A DNA stretch of 64,000 bases from Gordonia insulae (GCF_003855095.1 NZ_CP033972.1:2480001-2544000), one strand, 5' to 3'; counted from the stretch's first letter, positions 19,388-28,630 are shown. Notes: generated from the sequence alone by a model not told the origin. Numbers and translations are program-made.

Positions 19388-20121
19388 CCAAGGCAACCGC
19401 ATTCCTCCGTGATCCGCAGTCCACGCGGTGGATCGCGCTCCTGGTCCTGGTCTACTTCGCCGCCGAGTGGGTGGTGTCGGCGTCGTGGCGGGGCAACTAC
19501 ACCTACCGCGACGTCACCGTCGGACCACTGGGAGTCCCGTTCTGCGGTCCGCAGGGCACCTGGCCATGCAGCGCGACCTCTCCCGTGATGACCATCGCGC
19601 TCGTGGTCACCGGGATCGCGATCGTGCTCGTCGCCACCTCGTGGCTCCTCCAACACCGACTCTCCATCCCCCACGGGTCGATGCTCGCCATCTCCGGTCT
19701 CGCACTTGCGGTCACGGGCATCGTGTCGGTGAAGACCGACTACCCCGTCCACTCCGCCGCGCTCCACGTGTTCGTCGTCTTCGGCGCCCTGGGCAGCGTC
19801 CTCGTCGCGGTGTCCTCGACGACGGGTCTCGGCGCCGTTCCCCGCCTGGTCCTCGGGGTCGGCGGAATCACCGCCACCATCGGATACTTCTGCTACGCAC
19901 CAGGTCTCACCGACTGGATGGGCGCGGGCGGCGCCGAGCGGCTGATGATCTACCCGGTGTTGATCGCGATCCTGGTGGCCGGTGTCATGCCACCTCCCGG
20001 CACCGCGGAGTCCGGCCGGTCCGATGGTAGACACCGGTGGGCCGACCCCGAGGTCACGCCGATGCCTCACCGCGCCGCCGACGACCGCGCCGCGACACCC
20101 GTTCCCGCCGACGGGGTCTGA
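19384..20121 (+). CDS. DUF998-like multi-pass membrane protein
   Basis: A 245-aa protein with about six hydrophobic helices (for example WIALLVLVYFAAEWVV, PVMTIALVVTGIAIVLVATSWLL, MLAISGLALAVTGIVSV) and a polar C-terminal tail. The opening F-A-A-E-W-V-V-S-A-S-W-R followed by Y-T-Y-R-D-V-T-V-G-P-L-G resembles the DUF998 start. No function is established for the family to my knowledge. The GTG overlaps the preceding stop (GTGA), so it is translationally coupled to the glycosyltransferase and presumably works with it at the membrane. Confidence 0.75.
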   Translation: MTKATAFLRDPQSTRWIALLVLVYFAAEWVVSASWRGNYTYRDVTVGPLGVPFCGPQGTWPCSATSPVMTIALVVTGIAIVLVATSWLLQHRLSIPHGSMLAISGLALAVTGIVSVKTDYPVHSAALHVFVVFGALGSVLVAVSSTTGLGAVPRLVLGVGGITATIGYFCYAPGLTDWMGAGGAERLMIYPVLIAILVAGVMPPPGTAESGRSDGRHRWADPEVTPMPHRAADDRAATPVPADGV

Positions 20122-20936
20122 TGATGTCGAGACCCGTGACGCGTGGCACGCTGGCCGCGCTGAGCGCGATCGTGCTGGGCACCACCGCCTGCACGATCCC
20201 GTTCGGCGACGCATCGGCCGAGGACACCCGGCAACCCGCCTATTTCGTCGATGAATTCGACGGCCCGGCGCGTCCCCTCCGCGGCGCATGGATCGCCGAG
20301 ACCGGCGGCGGCGGTTGGGGCAACAACGAGGCGCAGGTCTACTCCGACAGCACCGACAACGTGCGGATCGACGGTGCGGGCCACCTCGCGATCACCGCGC
20401 GACGTGTGGGCGACACGATCACGTCCGCACGACTGACCACCCAGGGGCGGTTCTCGATGACTTATGGACGCGTCGAGGCGCGGATCTCGTTGCCCGCGGG
20501 CGCGGGCCTGCACCCCGCGTTCTGGATGCTGGGCGACGGCATCGACCGGGTGGGCTGGCCGGAGGCCGGCGAGATCGACATCATCGAGACGATCAACCAG
20601 GCCACCGAATATCACACCGGAATCCATGCGCCGCAGACGTCGTCGCGCCGCGGCCAGACCGTCTCCGCGAGCGGTCGTCCCCCGAGTGCCCTACCCGGCA
20701 CCTTCCACACGTACTGGATGGAGAAGTCCCCGGGACGCATCGAGACCGGGATCGACGACACGACGGTGTTCACCGCCACGCCGGCCGACCTCGCCGCGGA
20801 TTCCCGATGGGTCTTCGATTCCCCGTTCCACCTGCTGTTCACCCTCGCCGTCGGCGGCAACTGGCCGGGCGACCCCGAGACCGCCGCGCTCCCGGCCACC
20901 ATGCTCGTCGACTCCGTGCGGGTGAGCCGGTCATGA
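20121..20936 (+). CDS. Glycoside hydrolase family 16 secreted protein
   Basis: Retaining beta-glucanase/transglycosidase fold, 271 aa. The catalytic GH16 signature EIDIIE lies at 151-156 (both glutamates present), and WGNNEAQVYSD (66-76) resembles the laminarinase type that cleaves beta-1,3-linked glucan. The N-terminus is a signal peptide ending near TTAC (Cys24); the lipobox is non-ideal because Thr sits at -3, so it may be a lipoprotein or simply exported. ATG overlaps the preceding TGA. In a glycosyltransferase operon it may trim or transfer the exported polysaccharide, like ExoK-type enzymes in exopolysaccharide clusters. Confidence 0.88.
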   Translation: MMSRPVTRGTLAALSAIVLGTTACTIPFGDASAEDTRQPAYFVDEFDGPARPLRGAWIAETGGGGWGNNEAQVYSDSTDNVRIDGAGHLAITARRVGDTITSARLTTQGRFSMTYGRVEARISLPAGAGLHPAFWMLGDGIDRVGWPEAGEIDIIETINQATEYHTGIHAPQTSSRRGQTVSASGRPPSALPGTFHTYWMEKSPGRIETGIDDTTVFTATPADLAADSRWVFDSPFHLLFTLAVGGNWPGDPETAALPATMLVDSVRVSRS

Positions 20937-22333
20937 CCGCACCACTTCGCCTCGTCCCGGCCATGCCTTCCGACGGCGAGCCGGAATGGCCCGGCGCCAC
21001 CTGGGTCGGCGTCCTGGATCTCGCCGACGTCCACCGCGGGCAGCGGATCGCGGTGTGCGCGCCCGACGCGGCGGACGGATATGCCAAGGCACGCATCCTG
21101 ATCCGCGACGGTTTCACGCCACTGTCCTTCGTGCACACCGAGCTGATCGACGGGCTGATCCATGTCGAGTTGCCGGACCGGGCGAGCGAAGCGACGGGAG
21201 ATGCACGGGCGAGCGAAGCGACGGGGGATGCACCCGCGAGCGAAGCGACACCCGTCACGGACCCGGCGCTGCCACCGATCTCCGTGGTCATCTGTACGCG
21301 CGAACGCCCGGACCAGCTGATCGACGCACTCCGCTCCCTCCGGCGTCTCGATTATCCGGACTACGAGATCGTGGTGGTCGACAACGCCCCGACCGGCGAC
21401 GCGACCGAGCGCGTGGTGGCCGAACTCGCCGATGATCGCATCCGGCGAATTGTGGAACCCGTTGCCGGACTGTCGAACGCCCGCAATGCCGGATTGCGCG
21501 GGGCCCGTCACGGCCTCGTCGCGTTCACCGACGACGACGTCGTCGCCGACCGGGGGTGGTTGCGCGGGCTCGCGGCGGGATTCGCCCGTGATCCCGACGT
21601 CGCCTGCGTCTGCGGAATGGTGCCCAGCGGGGAACTCCGTACGCGTCCGCAGGCCTATTTCGACTGGCGGGTCTCGTGGGCGGCAAGTCTCGTCCCGCGC
21701 GTCTACTCGCTGAACGATCCGCCGGAGGACGTGCCGCTCTTCCCGTTTCAGGTCGGCGTCTACGGGACGGGCGCCAACTTCGCGGTCGACCGGGCGCGCG
21801 CGCTGGAGCTCGGTGGCTTCGACGAGGCGTTGGGTGCCGGCACCCGGACCAAGGGCGGCGAGGACCTCGACATGTTCTTCCGGGTGTTGGCCGCCGGTCA
21901 CGCGCTGGCCAACGAGCCGGCGTCCATCGTGTGGCACCGCCACCGCAGTGACACCGACGCGCTCCTCTCGCAGGCTCGCGGATACGGACTCGGGCTGGGC
22001 GCCTGGCTGACCAAGGTGGCCATCGACCGTGGTCATCGGCGACTGGCGTTCTCGGTGCTGCGCCGACGTTTCCGGGCCGTCACCCGCGCGGGGGTCGCCT
22101 ACGGCGCGATCGCCGTCCCGCCTCCCGAGTTCGCCGCGGAGATGTCGAGATCGGTCGGCCGGGTGGAGGTCTTCTCGGTGTTGTCGGGTCCGGTGGCCCT
22201 GGGTCGCGAGCGTCTCCGCGGGCGCCGGTCCCGGCCGCTCTCCGCAACGACGGGCCATTCCCCTGCGCCGCGCCCACCCCGGCCCGCGGAACCGGCCCCA
22301 GCAGACACGCCACGATCAGGAACGCCGCGATGA
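20933..22333 (+). CDS. Family 2 glycosyltransferase with N-terminal extension
   Basis: A 466-aa protein. An 80-residue N-terminal domain of unknown type is joined to a GT2 domain by a repeat-encoded linker (three copies of a 9-residue ASEATG unit). The GT2 domain starts at ISVVICTRERPDQLIDAL, with NAPTGDATERV, SNARNAGLRGA, metal-binding FTDDDVVADRGW and a downstream GGEDLDMFFRV acceptor/catalytic segment. A Pro-rich tail ends the protein. ATG overlaps the previous stop (ATGA). Substrates unknown. The linker is encoded by the same GAGCGAAGCGACGGG repeat that occurs inside the flavin monooxygenase gene about 10 kb away. Confidence 0.85.
   Translation: MTAPLRLVPAMPSDGEPEWPGATWVGVLDLADVHRGQRIAVCAPDAADGYAKARILIRDGFTPLSFVHTELIDGLIHVELPDRASEATGDARASEATGDAPASEATPVTDPALPPISVVICTRERPDQLIDALRSLRRLDYPDYEIVVVDNAPTGDATERVVAELADDRIRRIVEPVAGLSNARNAGLRGARHGLVAFTDDDVVADRGWLRGLAAGFARDPDVACVCGMVPSGELRTRPQAYFDWRVSWAASLVPRVYSLNDPPEDVPLFPFQVGVYGTGANFAVDRARALELGGFDEALGAGTRTKGGEDLDMFFRVLAAGHALANEPASIVWHRHRSDTDALLSQARGYGLGLGAWLTKVAIDRGHRRLAFSVLRRRFRAVTRAGVAYGAIAVPPPEFAAEMSRSVGRVEVFSVLSGPVALGRERLRGRRSRPLSATTGHSPAPRPPRPAEPAPADTPRSGTPR
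21179..21253 (+). repeat. 27-base tandem repeat inside glycosyltransferase gene
   Basis: Two full 27-base units and one partial unit share the core GGGCGAGCGAAGCGACGGG. The spacing is a multiple of three, so the reading frame is kept, giving RASEATGDA-type peptides. The copies fall between the N-terminal domain and the GT2 domain. Confidence 0.85.
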
Positions 22334-24459
22334 CGACGACCATCGACCGCCCCGAGAACGTCGGGACGATGCCCGTCGAGGTGCGCCCCACGCCCGGCCG
22401 CATACTGATCACGCTGCCCGACCTCGCGATGATGTCCGCGGTCGCGGGTCTGCTGGGTCTGCTGCCGTTGCCCGCCCCACTGAGCGCGCTGCTCGTCGCC
22501 GTCTTCGCGCTGATCGGTCCGGGTGCCGCACTCCTCACGTGGGTCGACTTCCCGCGCCGGGCCCGACCCGCGGCGGTCCTGACCCTGAGCATGGCGGTCA
22601 CCACGCTGGTACCGATCGCCGCGATGTGGTCCTATCGATGGAACCCGGTGGGAATCCTCGTGTTTCCCGCGCTCGGCGTACTCGGCAGCAGCGCGCTGTT
22701 CTACTTCCGTTCCTCGACCCGACCCGCGCCGGCACAGTGGTGGTCGCACGTGGCCGATCGTGTGCGGACCTCCGGGCACGCGCTCCGCGGCCTGCCCGCA
22801 GCACTCATCGCCGTCGCGTTGATCTTGTGGCTCATCGCATTGCCATCGCTGCCCGGAGCAGACGCGAGCCTCTACGGCCTGACGTTCTCCGGCAGCGGGA
22901 GGTTGCTGATCCCGGCGATGGCGGCGGTGGTCGTGGCGTTCGTGGTCGCGGTGGTCGGGCGCAACTCGGCGGCCGCGGTCGCCGCCCTGGGTGCGGCGAT
23001 CGTGGTGTCCCGCTTCACCGTCTGGCTCGGCACCGAGGTCCCCTTGTACGACTGGACCTACAAGCACGTCGCGGTGGTCCGGTACATCCTGGTCAACGAT
23101 CTGATCCAGCCGGACGGGACCGACATCTACGCGCAGTGGCCGGCGTTCTTCGTGTCGTCGGCCTGGTTCTGCGATGTCACCGGGCTGAATCCGATGACGT
23201 TGGCGCATGTGTTCGCCCCCGTGGTCCACGTCCTGATCGCTGTCGTCGTCTACTCGGCGGCGAGAGTGATCGGGTCGAGCCGACGCGTGGCCCTCACCGC
23301 GGCATTCGTCGTGGAACTGGTCAACTGGGTGGGCCAGGACTACTTCTCACCACAGGCGTGGGCCGTGGTGCTCGCCTACGGATTCTTGACGATGTTGCTC
23401 GCTTCCCGCGACGCACCGCGGGCAGGGGTACTCGCCATCGTGCCGTTCGCGGCCATGGTGCCGACCCATCAGCTCACGCCGTTCTGGGCGCTCGGCGCCG
23501 CGGTGCTGCTGGTGGTGTTCCGTCAGGCGCGACCCTGGTGGGCGGTACTGATCATGATCGCGATCGCCGCCGCCTATCTCGCGCTGAACTTCTCCGCGGT
23601 CGCGCCGTACGGGATCTTCACCGGTGGCAATCCGGTGGAGAACGCCGCGGGTAATGTCACCGCCACCGGCGCCCCGGACGCGGCGAGGACGCTCACCTCC
23701 TGGGTGGTCCGCGGGTTGTCCGCGGGCGTGATGGGCGTTGCCGGACTGTGCTTCCTGGTCGGCTGGCGTCGCCACCGGCGGCGCGTGTGGGGGCTGGCGA
23801 TCATCGCGTTCTCCGCACTCGGTCTCCTCCTCGCGCAGAGCTACGGCGGTGAGGCCATCTTCCGGATCTACCTGTACAGCCTTCTCGGCTGCGGTCTGCT
23901 CATCGCTCCGGTACTGGTCGCCGCCCTCGACGGGTTCCGGTCCGGCCGGCATCGGCGCGTCGTCGCGCTCGTGGCATCGGCCGGACTTCTCGGCGTGGGA
24001 TCGGCGGGCCTGTATTCGTATCTCGCGCTGTGGCCACTCGTCGTCCAGACGTCGTCGCAGATCGCCGTCATGGACCGGATCACCGCCGCGGCCGAACCCG
24101 GCACCCGTTTCACCATGATGAAGCAGGGTGGCGTGCCGACCCGGTTGAACGACAACTACGCCCCTCTGACCCTGGCGGATCCGTACTTCGACGGCGCGCT
24201 GACGTTCGCCTTCCCGGATGCGACCCGTCCGGACTTCCCGACCGAGGAGCAGCTGGGCTACCTGAGGTGGAATGTCGAGCAGCACAACGGCCCGACGTAC
24301 GTGATCTTCAGTGAACAGGCGCGCCGCGCCATGCAGTATTACGGCGAGTACGGTCCCGAGTCGATCGGACGATTCCAGTCGGCGCTGCAGAACACCTCGG
24401 GATGGAACCTCGTGTACGCCAACGGGGAGACCAAGATCTTCCGTTTCGATCCGCGCTGA
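22330..24459 (+). CDS. Large multi-pass membrane protein, GT-C-like
   Basis: A 709-aa protein with about 12-14 hydrophobic helices spread over the first 590 residues and a soluble C-terminal domain (MDRITAAAEPGTRFTMMKQGG onward). The layout is that of GT-C polyprenyl-phosphate-sugar transferases or polysaccharide polymerases. A conserved-looking extracytoplasmic segment reads VPLYDWTYKHVAVVRYILVN and contains acidic residues suited to catalysis (DLIQPDGTDIYAQWP). No exact family recognised. ATG overlaps the preceding stop (ATGA), making it the last gene of the five-gene operon; it probably extends or polymerises the glycan outside the membrane. Confidence 0.65.
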   Translation: MTTTIDRPENVGTMPVEVRPTPGRILITLPDLAMMSAVAGLLGLLPLPAPLSALLVAVFALIGPGAALLTWVDFPRRARPAAVLTLSMAVTTLVPIAAMWSYRWNPVGILVFPALGVLGSSALFYFRSSTRPAPAQWWSHVADRVRTSGHALRGLPAALIAVALILWLIALPSLPGADASLYGLTFSGSGRLLIPAMAAVVVAFVVAVVGRNSAAAVAALGAAIVVSRFTVWLGTEVPLYDWTYKHVAVVRYILVNDLIQPDGTDIYAQWPAFFVSSAWFCDVTGLNPMTLAHVFAPVVHVLIAVVVYSAARVIGSSRRVALTAAFVVELVNWVGQDYFSPQAWAVVLAYGFLTMLLASRDAPRAGVLAIVPFAAMVPTHQLTPFWALGAAVLLVVFRQARPWWAVLIMIAIAAAYLALNFSAVAPYGIFTGGNPVENAAGNVTATGAPDAARTLTSWVVRGLSAGVMGVAGLCFLVGWRRHRRRVWGLAIIAFSALGLLLAQSYGGEAIFRIYLYSLLGCGLLIAPVLVAALDGFRSGRHRRVVALVASAGLLGVGSAGLYSYLALWPLVVQTSSQIAVMDRITAAAEPGTRFTMMKQGGVPTRLNDNYAPLTLADPYFDGALTFAFPDATRPDFPTEEQLGYLRWNVEQHNGPTYVIFSEQARRAMQYYGEYGPESIGRFQSALQNTSGWNLVYANGETKIFRFDPR

Positions 24460-24498
24460 CACCGCTGGGCGGCGCCCGCACCCCGATCTACCGGTGGG

Positions 24499-26217
24499 TC
24501 ACCGCGTCCACATCTGGACCGCGGTGTCGCCGAACGTCACACGTTCGCGCGGATGCCACCCGGCACGCAGCGCCCCGACAATGCCGCAACCGGTGTCGGC
24601 GACCGGCTCCCATATGGCGGCACCGGCATCGCAGGGATCGGCGTCCGTGCGGCCGACCAGGTAGACCGTCCGCAACCCGACGGTCGCCTCGGCCCAGCGA
24701 CGTCGCGACTGAACGACCGCCTCGGTGTCGGGCCAGGTCGACGGCGTCCACAGCGAATCAGCCTGTACGGCAAGCTGTCCGACGGCCGGCACATCGGTCA
24801 CCACCGGACCGCCCTCGACGCGAGCGGCGCCCAGCAGCGACACCCGGTGGTCCCGGTCGCCCGATCGAGGACCCTCCCACAGGTACCACCGCAGTCCCGG
24901 CTCGGCCCAGCGCGGCGCGAACGCCACCGCGGAGGAACCCGGACGTGCAGCAGCGGACTCGCCGATCCAGTCGGCGGCCGCCCGCAGGTCCTCCTTCTTG
25001 GTCTTGCTGACCGGACCGCCGGTCACCGCGACGACGCCGACGACCAGCACGACACCGGCCGAGACGGCCGCCACGGACAAGCGCCGATCCATCCGGCCGA
25101 CTCCCTCCGGGCGCGGCCAAATGGTCGACACGGCCACTGCCATCACCACTCCGGCCAGCACAGCCCACGCGATCGTGCTCGGCAGCGCGTACCGGGCCAG
25201 GAGTGCAGGCCGCGCGATCAGCGAGTAGCAGAACAGGATCGCCACCGGGCCGACTGCCCAGACCACCAACACGACGAGATCGGTGCGTGCGCAGGTGATT
25301 GCTCGAGTGATCGACCCGGCGCGGGTCCGGACGACGGAGATCGCCACGAGCCCGACGATCAGGACGAACGCCGCGAGCGGAGAGCACAGGCTCGCCATGA
25401 CGGCGAACCCGTCGCGAATACCGACCGGCGGCAACCAGTTCTGCAGAAAGGTCCGGGTCGCGAGGACCGCCATCATCGCCGCGACCCCGACCACCGGCAC
25501 CACCACGACCGCGATCGACCCCACTTGCCGACGGCGTCGTGCACCGAGCAGCACCCAGAGGTAGAGCGGGAGGATCGACAGCACGGCGAAGAAGTGGAGT
25601 GCGACCGCTGCGGATGCGGCGATCGCGAACGCCGAGGCCGGCCGCGGACCCAGCCCTCCGCGCGAGATCGACAGCGCCGCATGCGCCGCGATCACCGTCG
25701 CCGCGGCCACCAGCGCGTACGGCCGGGCCTCGGTCGCGTAGACCCCCACCAACTGCGAGTGGACAGCGAGGATGACCGTCGCGGTCACCCCCGCGACCGG
25801 ACCGGCCAGCCGGCGGCCCAACAATCCGCCGCCGACGATGGCGACGAGCACCGCGACGAGCGACGGTAGGCGTAAGGCGATCTCACTCGAGCCGGCCACG
25901 TGGGCCCATCCGTTCATCAGCACGAGATAGCCCGCGATACCACCGTCGGCAGCATCGAGCATCGCGACGGTCCTGGGTAGGGTCCGCTGCACGGCGGAGG
26001 CCGTCATCGCCTCGTCGCCCCAGAATCCTCGCCCCAGACCGATCGCCGCGGTCGCCGTCGCGAGCAGAGCGAGCGCGACGATCACGACGACGTCGAGCCG
26101 CCGACCGGTCGACGCACGATCAGCGGTCGCCGACGACACCCTCATTCTCGACACCACGGAAACACCTCGGCTCACGACATCGGCCACGTCACCGCGTGGC
26201 GGGAATGAGCGCGACAT
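24499..26217 (-). CDS. GT-C (GT39/PMT-like) membrane glycosyltransferase
   Basis: A 572-aa integral membrane protein. The first periplasmic loop after helix 1 reads RGFWGDEAMTASA, with the Asp-Glu pair expected of protein-mannosyltransferase-type GT-C enzymes. SEIALRLPSLVAVLV and VYATEARPYALVAAATV are typical of this superfamily (PMT_2). About ten helices are followed by a soluble C-terminal domain. It would transfer a sugar from a polyprenyl-phosphate donor outside the membrane. It lies 24 bases downstream of a polyprenyl-phosphate glycosyltransferase-like gene that could make that donor. The N-terminal start is uncertain; a later ATG at MRVSSATADRAS is possible. Confidence 0.75.
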   Translation of the reverse strand: MSRSFPPRGDVADVVSRGVSVVSRMRVSSATADRASTGRRLDVVVIVALALLATATAAIGLGRGFWGDEAMTASAVQRTLPRTVAMLDAADGGIAGYLVLMNGWAHVAGSSEIALRLPSLVAVLVAIVGGGLLGRRLAGPVAGVTATVILAVHSQLVGVYATEARPYALVAAATVIAAHAALSISRGGLGPRPASAFAIAASAAVALHFFAVLSILPLYLWVLLGARRRRQVGSIAVVVVPVVGVAAMMAVLATRTFLQNWLPPVGIRDGFAVMASLCSPLAAFVLIVGLVAISVVRTRAGSITRAITCARTDLVVLVVWAVGPVAILFCYSLIARPALLARYALPSTIAWAVLAGVVMAVAVSTIWPRPEGVGRMDRRLSVAAVSAGVVLVVGVVAVTGGPVSKTKKEDLRAAADWIGESAAARPGSSAVAFAPRWAEPGLRWYLWEGPRSGDRDHRVSLLGAARVEGGPVVTDVPAVGQLAVQADSLWTPSTWPDTEAVVQSRRRWAEATVGLRTVYLVGRTDADPCDAGAAIWEPVADTGCGIVGALRAGWHPRERVTFGDTAVQMWTR

Positions 26218-26241
26218 CCCGGGACAGCGGCCGCGCTGTTC

Positions 26242-27132
26242 TCAGGCGGTCGGCGAGACCGGTGCGGCGACGGCCTGCCTGCTGCTGCGGTGCAGTCGCC
26301 GCTCCTGACCGATCGTGCGGAGTACCCGGATTCCGTCGCTGAACGCGTTCAGATTGCTCCGGCCGTGGATTCGCTTGCTCTCATGACTGCCGACCTCGCG
26401 GATCTGCATGCCGCCGCGCGCCATTCGCACGTTGATGATGGTCTCGATCTCGAACCCGTCGCCCCACTGCGCCTCCGGAAGCCGGGTCGCGGGGAGGTCG
26501 AGGACGTGAAGATGCTTGCGCCAGAACGCGTTGTAGCCGTAACAGAGATCTGCGAATCCGGTACCGAACAGGCGGTTGACCAACCAGTTGAGTCCCTTGT
26601 TGCCGGCCCGGCGAAGCGCGGTGATGTCGTCGCTGCCGCCGCCCAGCGAGAACCGACTGCCCTTGGCGAGATCGGCTCCACCGACGAGCGCCTCGACGAA
26701 CTGTGGGATCTCGGCGGGATCCGTCGAACCGTCGGCGTCGATCATGACGATCACGTCGCCGGTGGCCGCCTCGAACCCACACGCGAGGGCATTGCCCTTG
26801 CCTGCGCGGGTCTGATGCACGATGACCGCCTCCGGCCAGAGCGAGCGGGCGACGTCGACCGTGCCGTCCACGGAATTGCCGTCGACGACGATGATCTGAT
26901 CGACGGCGGGCATGCGCTCGGCGACGTATGGCAGGTTGAGTGCCTCGTTACGGGTCGGGACGACGACCGAAACGGTCACTGCCGCCGGATCTCCCGCGAA
27001 CTCGTCCTCGAAATCCACCATGGCGTCCAAATCGGTCGGGAGCACTTCGACGATGTCGGGCTCGACGCGCTGCGGCAGGGCGTCCCCGTGATCGGTACGA
27101 CGGACGATCGCGTCGTCGGAGAGTTCGGTCAC
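26242..27132 (-). CDS. Family 2 glycosyltransferase, polyprenyl-phosphate type
   Basis: A 296-aa GT2 enzyme with VSVVVPTRNEALNLPYV, VDGNSVDGTVDVA and the metal motif MIDADGSTDPAEIP. The downstream AKGSRFSLGGGSDDITALRRAGNKGLNWLVNRLFG block is characteristic of dolichol-phosphate mannose or glucose synthase-like proteins. No C-terminal membrane helices are seen. It probably charges a polyprenyl phosphate in the cytoplasm; the GT-C transferase gene just downstream is a natural user. The GTG start is 94 bases from an iron-box-like palindrome shared with the divergent pobA-like gene. Confidence 0.82.
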   Translation of the reverse strand: MTELSDDAIVRRTDHGDALPQRVEPDIVEVLPTDLDAMVDFEDEFAGDPAAVTVSVVVPTRNEALNLPYVAERMPAVDQIIVVDGNSVDGTVDVARSLWPEAVIVHQTRAGKGNALACGFEAATGDVIVMIDADGSTDPAEIPQFVEALVGGADLAKGSRFSLGGGSDDITALRRAGNKGLNWLVNRLFGTGFADLCYGYNAFWRKHLHVLDLPATRLPEAQWGDGFEIETIINVRMARGGMQIREVGSHESKRIHGRSNLNAFSDGIRVLRTIGQERRLHRSSRQAVAAPVSPTA

Positions 27133-27218
27133 AGTAGTGCCCCCAGGGATCGCAAGCGAGGTGATCGACCGCCTGCCGAGAAACAGAGGGCCATCCGGAA
27201 CCGGACATATTGGAAGGT

Positions 27219-27244
27219 ACTATAGTCAGGTAAGGCTGTCATAA
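27219..27244. promoter_or_regulatory. Divergent promoter with iron-box-like site
   Basis: The 8-base palindrome ACTATAGT (27219-27226) offers a -10-like hexamer on both strands. It runs directly into TCAGGTAAGGCTGTCATAA (27226-27244), which matches 14 of 19 positions of the DtxR/IdeR box. Repression in both directions would follow if the box is real. It sits between a minus-strand glycosyltransferase gene and the plus-strand pobA-like gene. Confidence 0.45.
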
Positions 27245-27348
27245 CTTAGGCAGACCAAAGTGACCGTGTTCATACACCGAGAGCCGACGATGCCGCCATC
27301 CGGCGGCGGGGCACGCCGACATCTCGCTTCATCCCGGGGAGAACGACC

Positions 27349-28578
27349 ATGACGGCGCGTTGTCAGGTGGCCATCATCGGCGCGGGTCCCGCGGGGCTCG
27401 CCCTCGCCCACATGCTGCACCTCCAGGGCATCGAATCGGTGGTGCTGGAATGCCGATCCGAGGAGTATGTCCGGGCACGCGTGCGCGCCGGCGTCCTCGA
27501 GCAGACGACGGTCGATCTGCTCACCGACATCGGCGTGGCCGACCGCCTGCACCGGGAGGCCCTGGTACACAACGGCTTCTACCTCCGATTCGACCGCGCC
27601 ACCCACCATCTCGACTTCCACGCGCTCTCCGGACGCCACGCGTACGTCTATGGTCAGGCGGAGGTGGTCGCGGATCTGATCGACGCACGCCATGCCACCG
27701 GACGCCCGCTCGTGTTCGAGGCCGCCGATGTCTCGATCGACGGTACCGACACCGACCACCCCGTCGTGGAGTACACCGGTCCGGACGGCGCACGCCATCG
27801 GATCGATGCCGACGTCGTGGCCGGCTGCGACGGTTTCCACGGGGTGACCCGCACGATGATGCCGTCGTCCACCCGCACCCTGACCAGGTCGTATCCGTTC
27901 GCGTGGCTCGGCATCCTGGCGCGCACACGGCCGGTGACCGAAGAGGGGATGTACAGCGTGCATCCCGACGGTCTGTCGGTGCACAGCATGCGTGGGCCGA
28001 ACCTGAGCCGGCAGTACCTGCAGGTCCCCGCCGACACACGGCTCGAGGACTGGCCCGACGCTCGCATCTGGGCCGAACTCCGTCGCCGCAGCGCTTGCGA
28101 CGATCATCCCGAGTTGGAGACCGGCGAGATCATCGAACGCAGCCTCGCTCCCCTGCGGAGCGTCGTCACCGACCGCATGCAGTCCGGATCGTTGTACCTC
28201 CTCGGCGACGCCGCACACATCGTCCCCCCGACCGGCGCAAAGGGTCTCAACCTGGCCATCTCCGATGCCTGCGCCCTGTCGCGCGCCCTGGGCATCCGAT
28301 ACCGGACCGGCGACGACTCGGCGTTGCGGGCCTACACCGACACCGTCCTGCCGCGCATCTGGCAGGCCCAGAACTTCTCCTGGACCCTGACCTCAGTGCT
28401 GCACCGCTTCGGCGACGACCCGTACGACTGGGAACTGCGCCGCGCCACCCTGGTCCGTTGGACCGAGTCCGTCGCGCAGCAGCAGGCGCTCGGCGAGGTC
28501 TACCTGGGCCTTCCGTTCCCCACCTCCTGGCACTCCGACGACCCGACGTCTTCCCTGATGGCTCAACCGACGTTGTGA
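27349..28578 (+). CDS. pobA: 4-hydroxybenzoate 3-monooxygenase-like flavoprotein (PobA family)
   Basis: FAD/NAD(P)H enzyme that ortho-hydroxylates 4-hydroxybenzoate-type substrates. The 409-aa protein aligns along its length with Pseudomonas PobA as I recall it: GAGPAG (11-16), CDGFHG (160-165), GDAAHIVPPTGAKGLNLA (286-303). Substrate residues are kept: Tyr202 (PobA 201), Ser213 and Arg215 (212/214, carboxylate binding), Arg221, Tyr223, Pro294 and Tyr385. It should therefore act on a para-hydroxybenzoate with a free carboxylate. No protocatechuate catabolic genes adjoin it. The next genes make 3-amino-4-hydroxybenzoate, so that compound is a candidate substrate (inference). Confidence 0.9.
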   Translation: MTARCQVAIIGAGPAGLALAHMLHLQGIESVVLECRSEEYVRARVRAGVLEQTTVDLLTDIGVADRLHREALVHNGFYLRFDRATHHLDFHALSGRHAYVYGQAEVVADLIDARHATGRPLVFEAADVSIDGTDTDHPVVEYTGPDGARHRIDADVVAGCDGFHGVTRTMMPSSTRTLTRSYPFAWLGILARTRPVTEEGMYSVHPDGLSVHSMRGPNLSRQYLQVPADTRLEDWPDARIWAELRRRSACDDHPELETGEIIERSLAPLRSVVTDRMQSGSLYLLGDAAHIVPPTGAKGLNLAISDACALSRALGIRYRTGDDSALRAYTDTVLPRIWQAQNFSWTLTSVLHRFGDDPYDWELRRATLVRWTESVAQQQALGEVYLGLPFPTSWHSDDPTSSLMAQPTL

Positions 28579-28611
28579 CCGCCCCCACATCGCACCGATT
28601 GGTGGGTGTCA

Positions 28612-28630
28612 AAAGGATAGGCTACCCTCA
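28612..28630. promoter_or_regulatory. Iron-box-like site before aldolase gene
   Basis: AAAGGATAGGCTACCCTCA matches 14 of 19 positions of the DtxR/IdeR consensus with an intact TAGGCTA centre. It lies 77 bases before the GriI-like ATG in the only sizeable gap of this five-gene set. It suggests a second iron-controlled promoter. Confidence 0.45.

Noticed and set aside
27349..28578. Assignment as a generic aromatic-ring hydroxylase (UbiH/MhpA type)
   Set aside because: Residues specific to PobA (Tyr201, Ser212, Arg214, Tyr222, Tyr385 equivalents) and the YLGLP end are present, so the PobA subgroup fits better.
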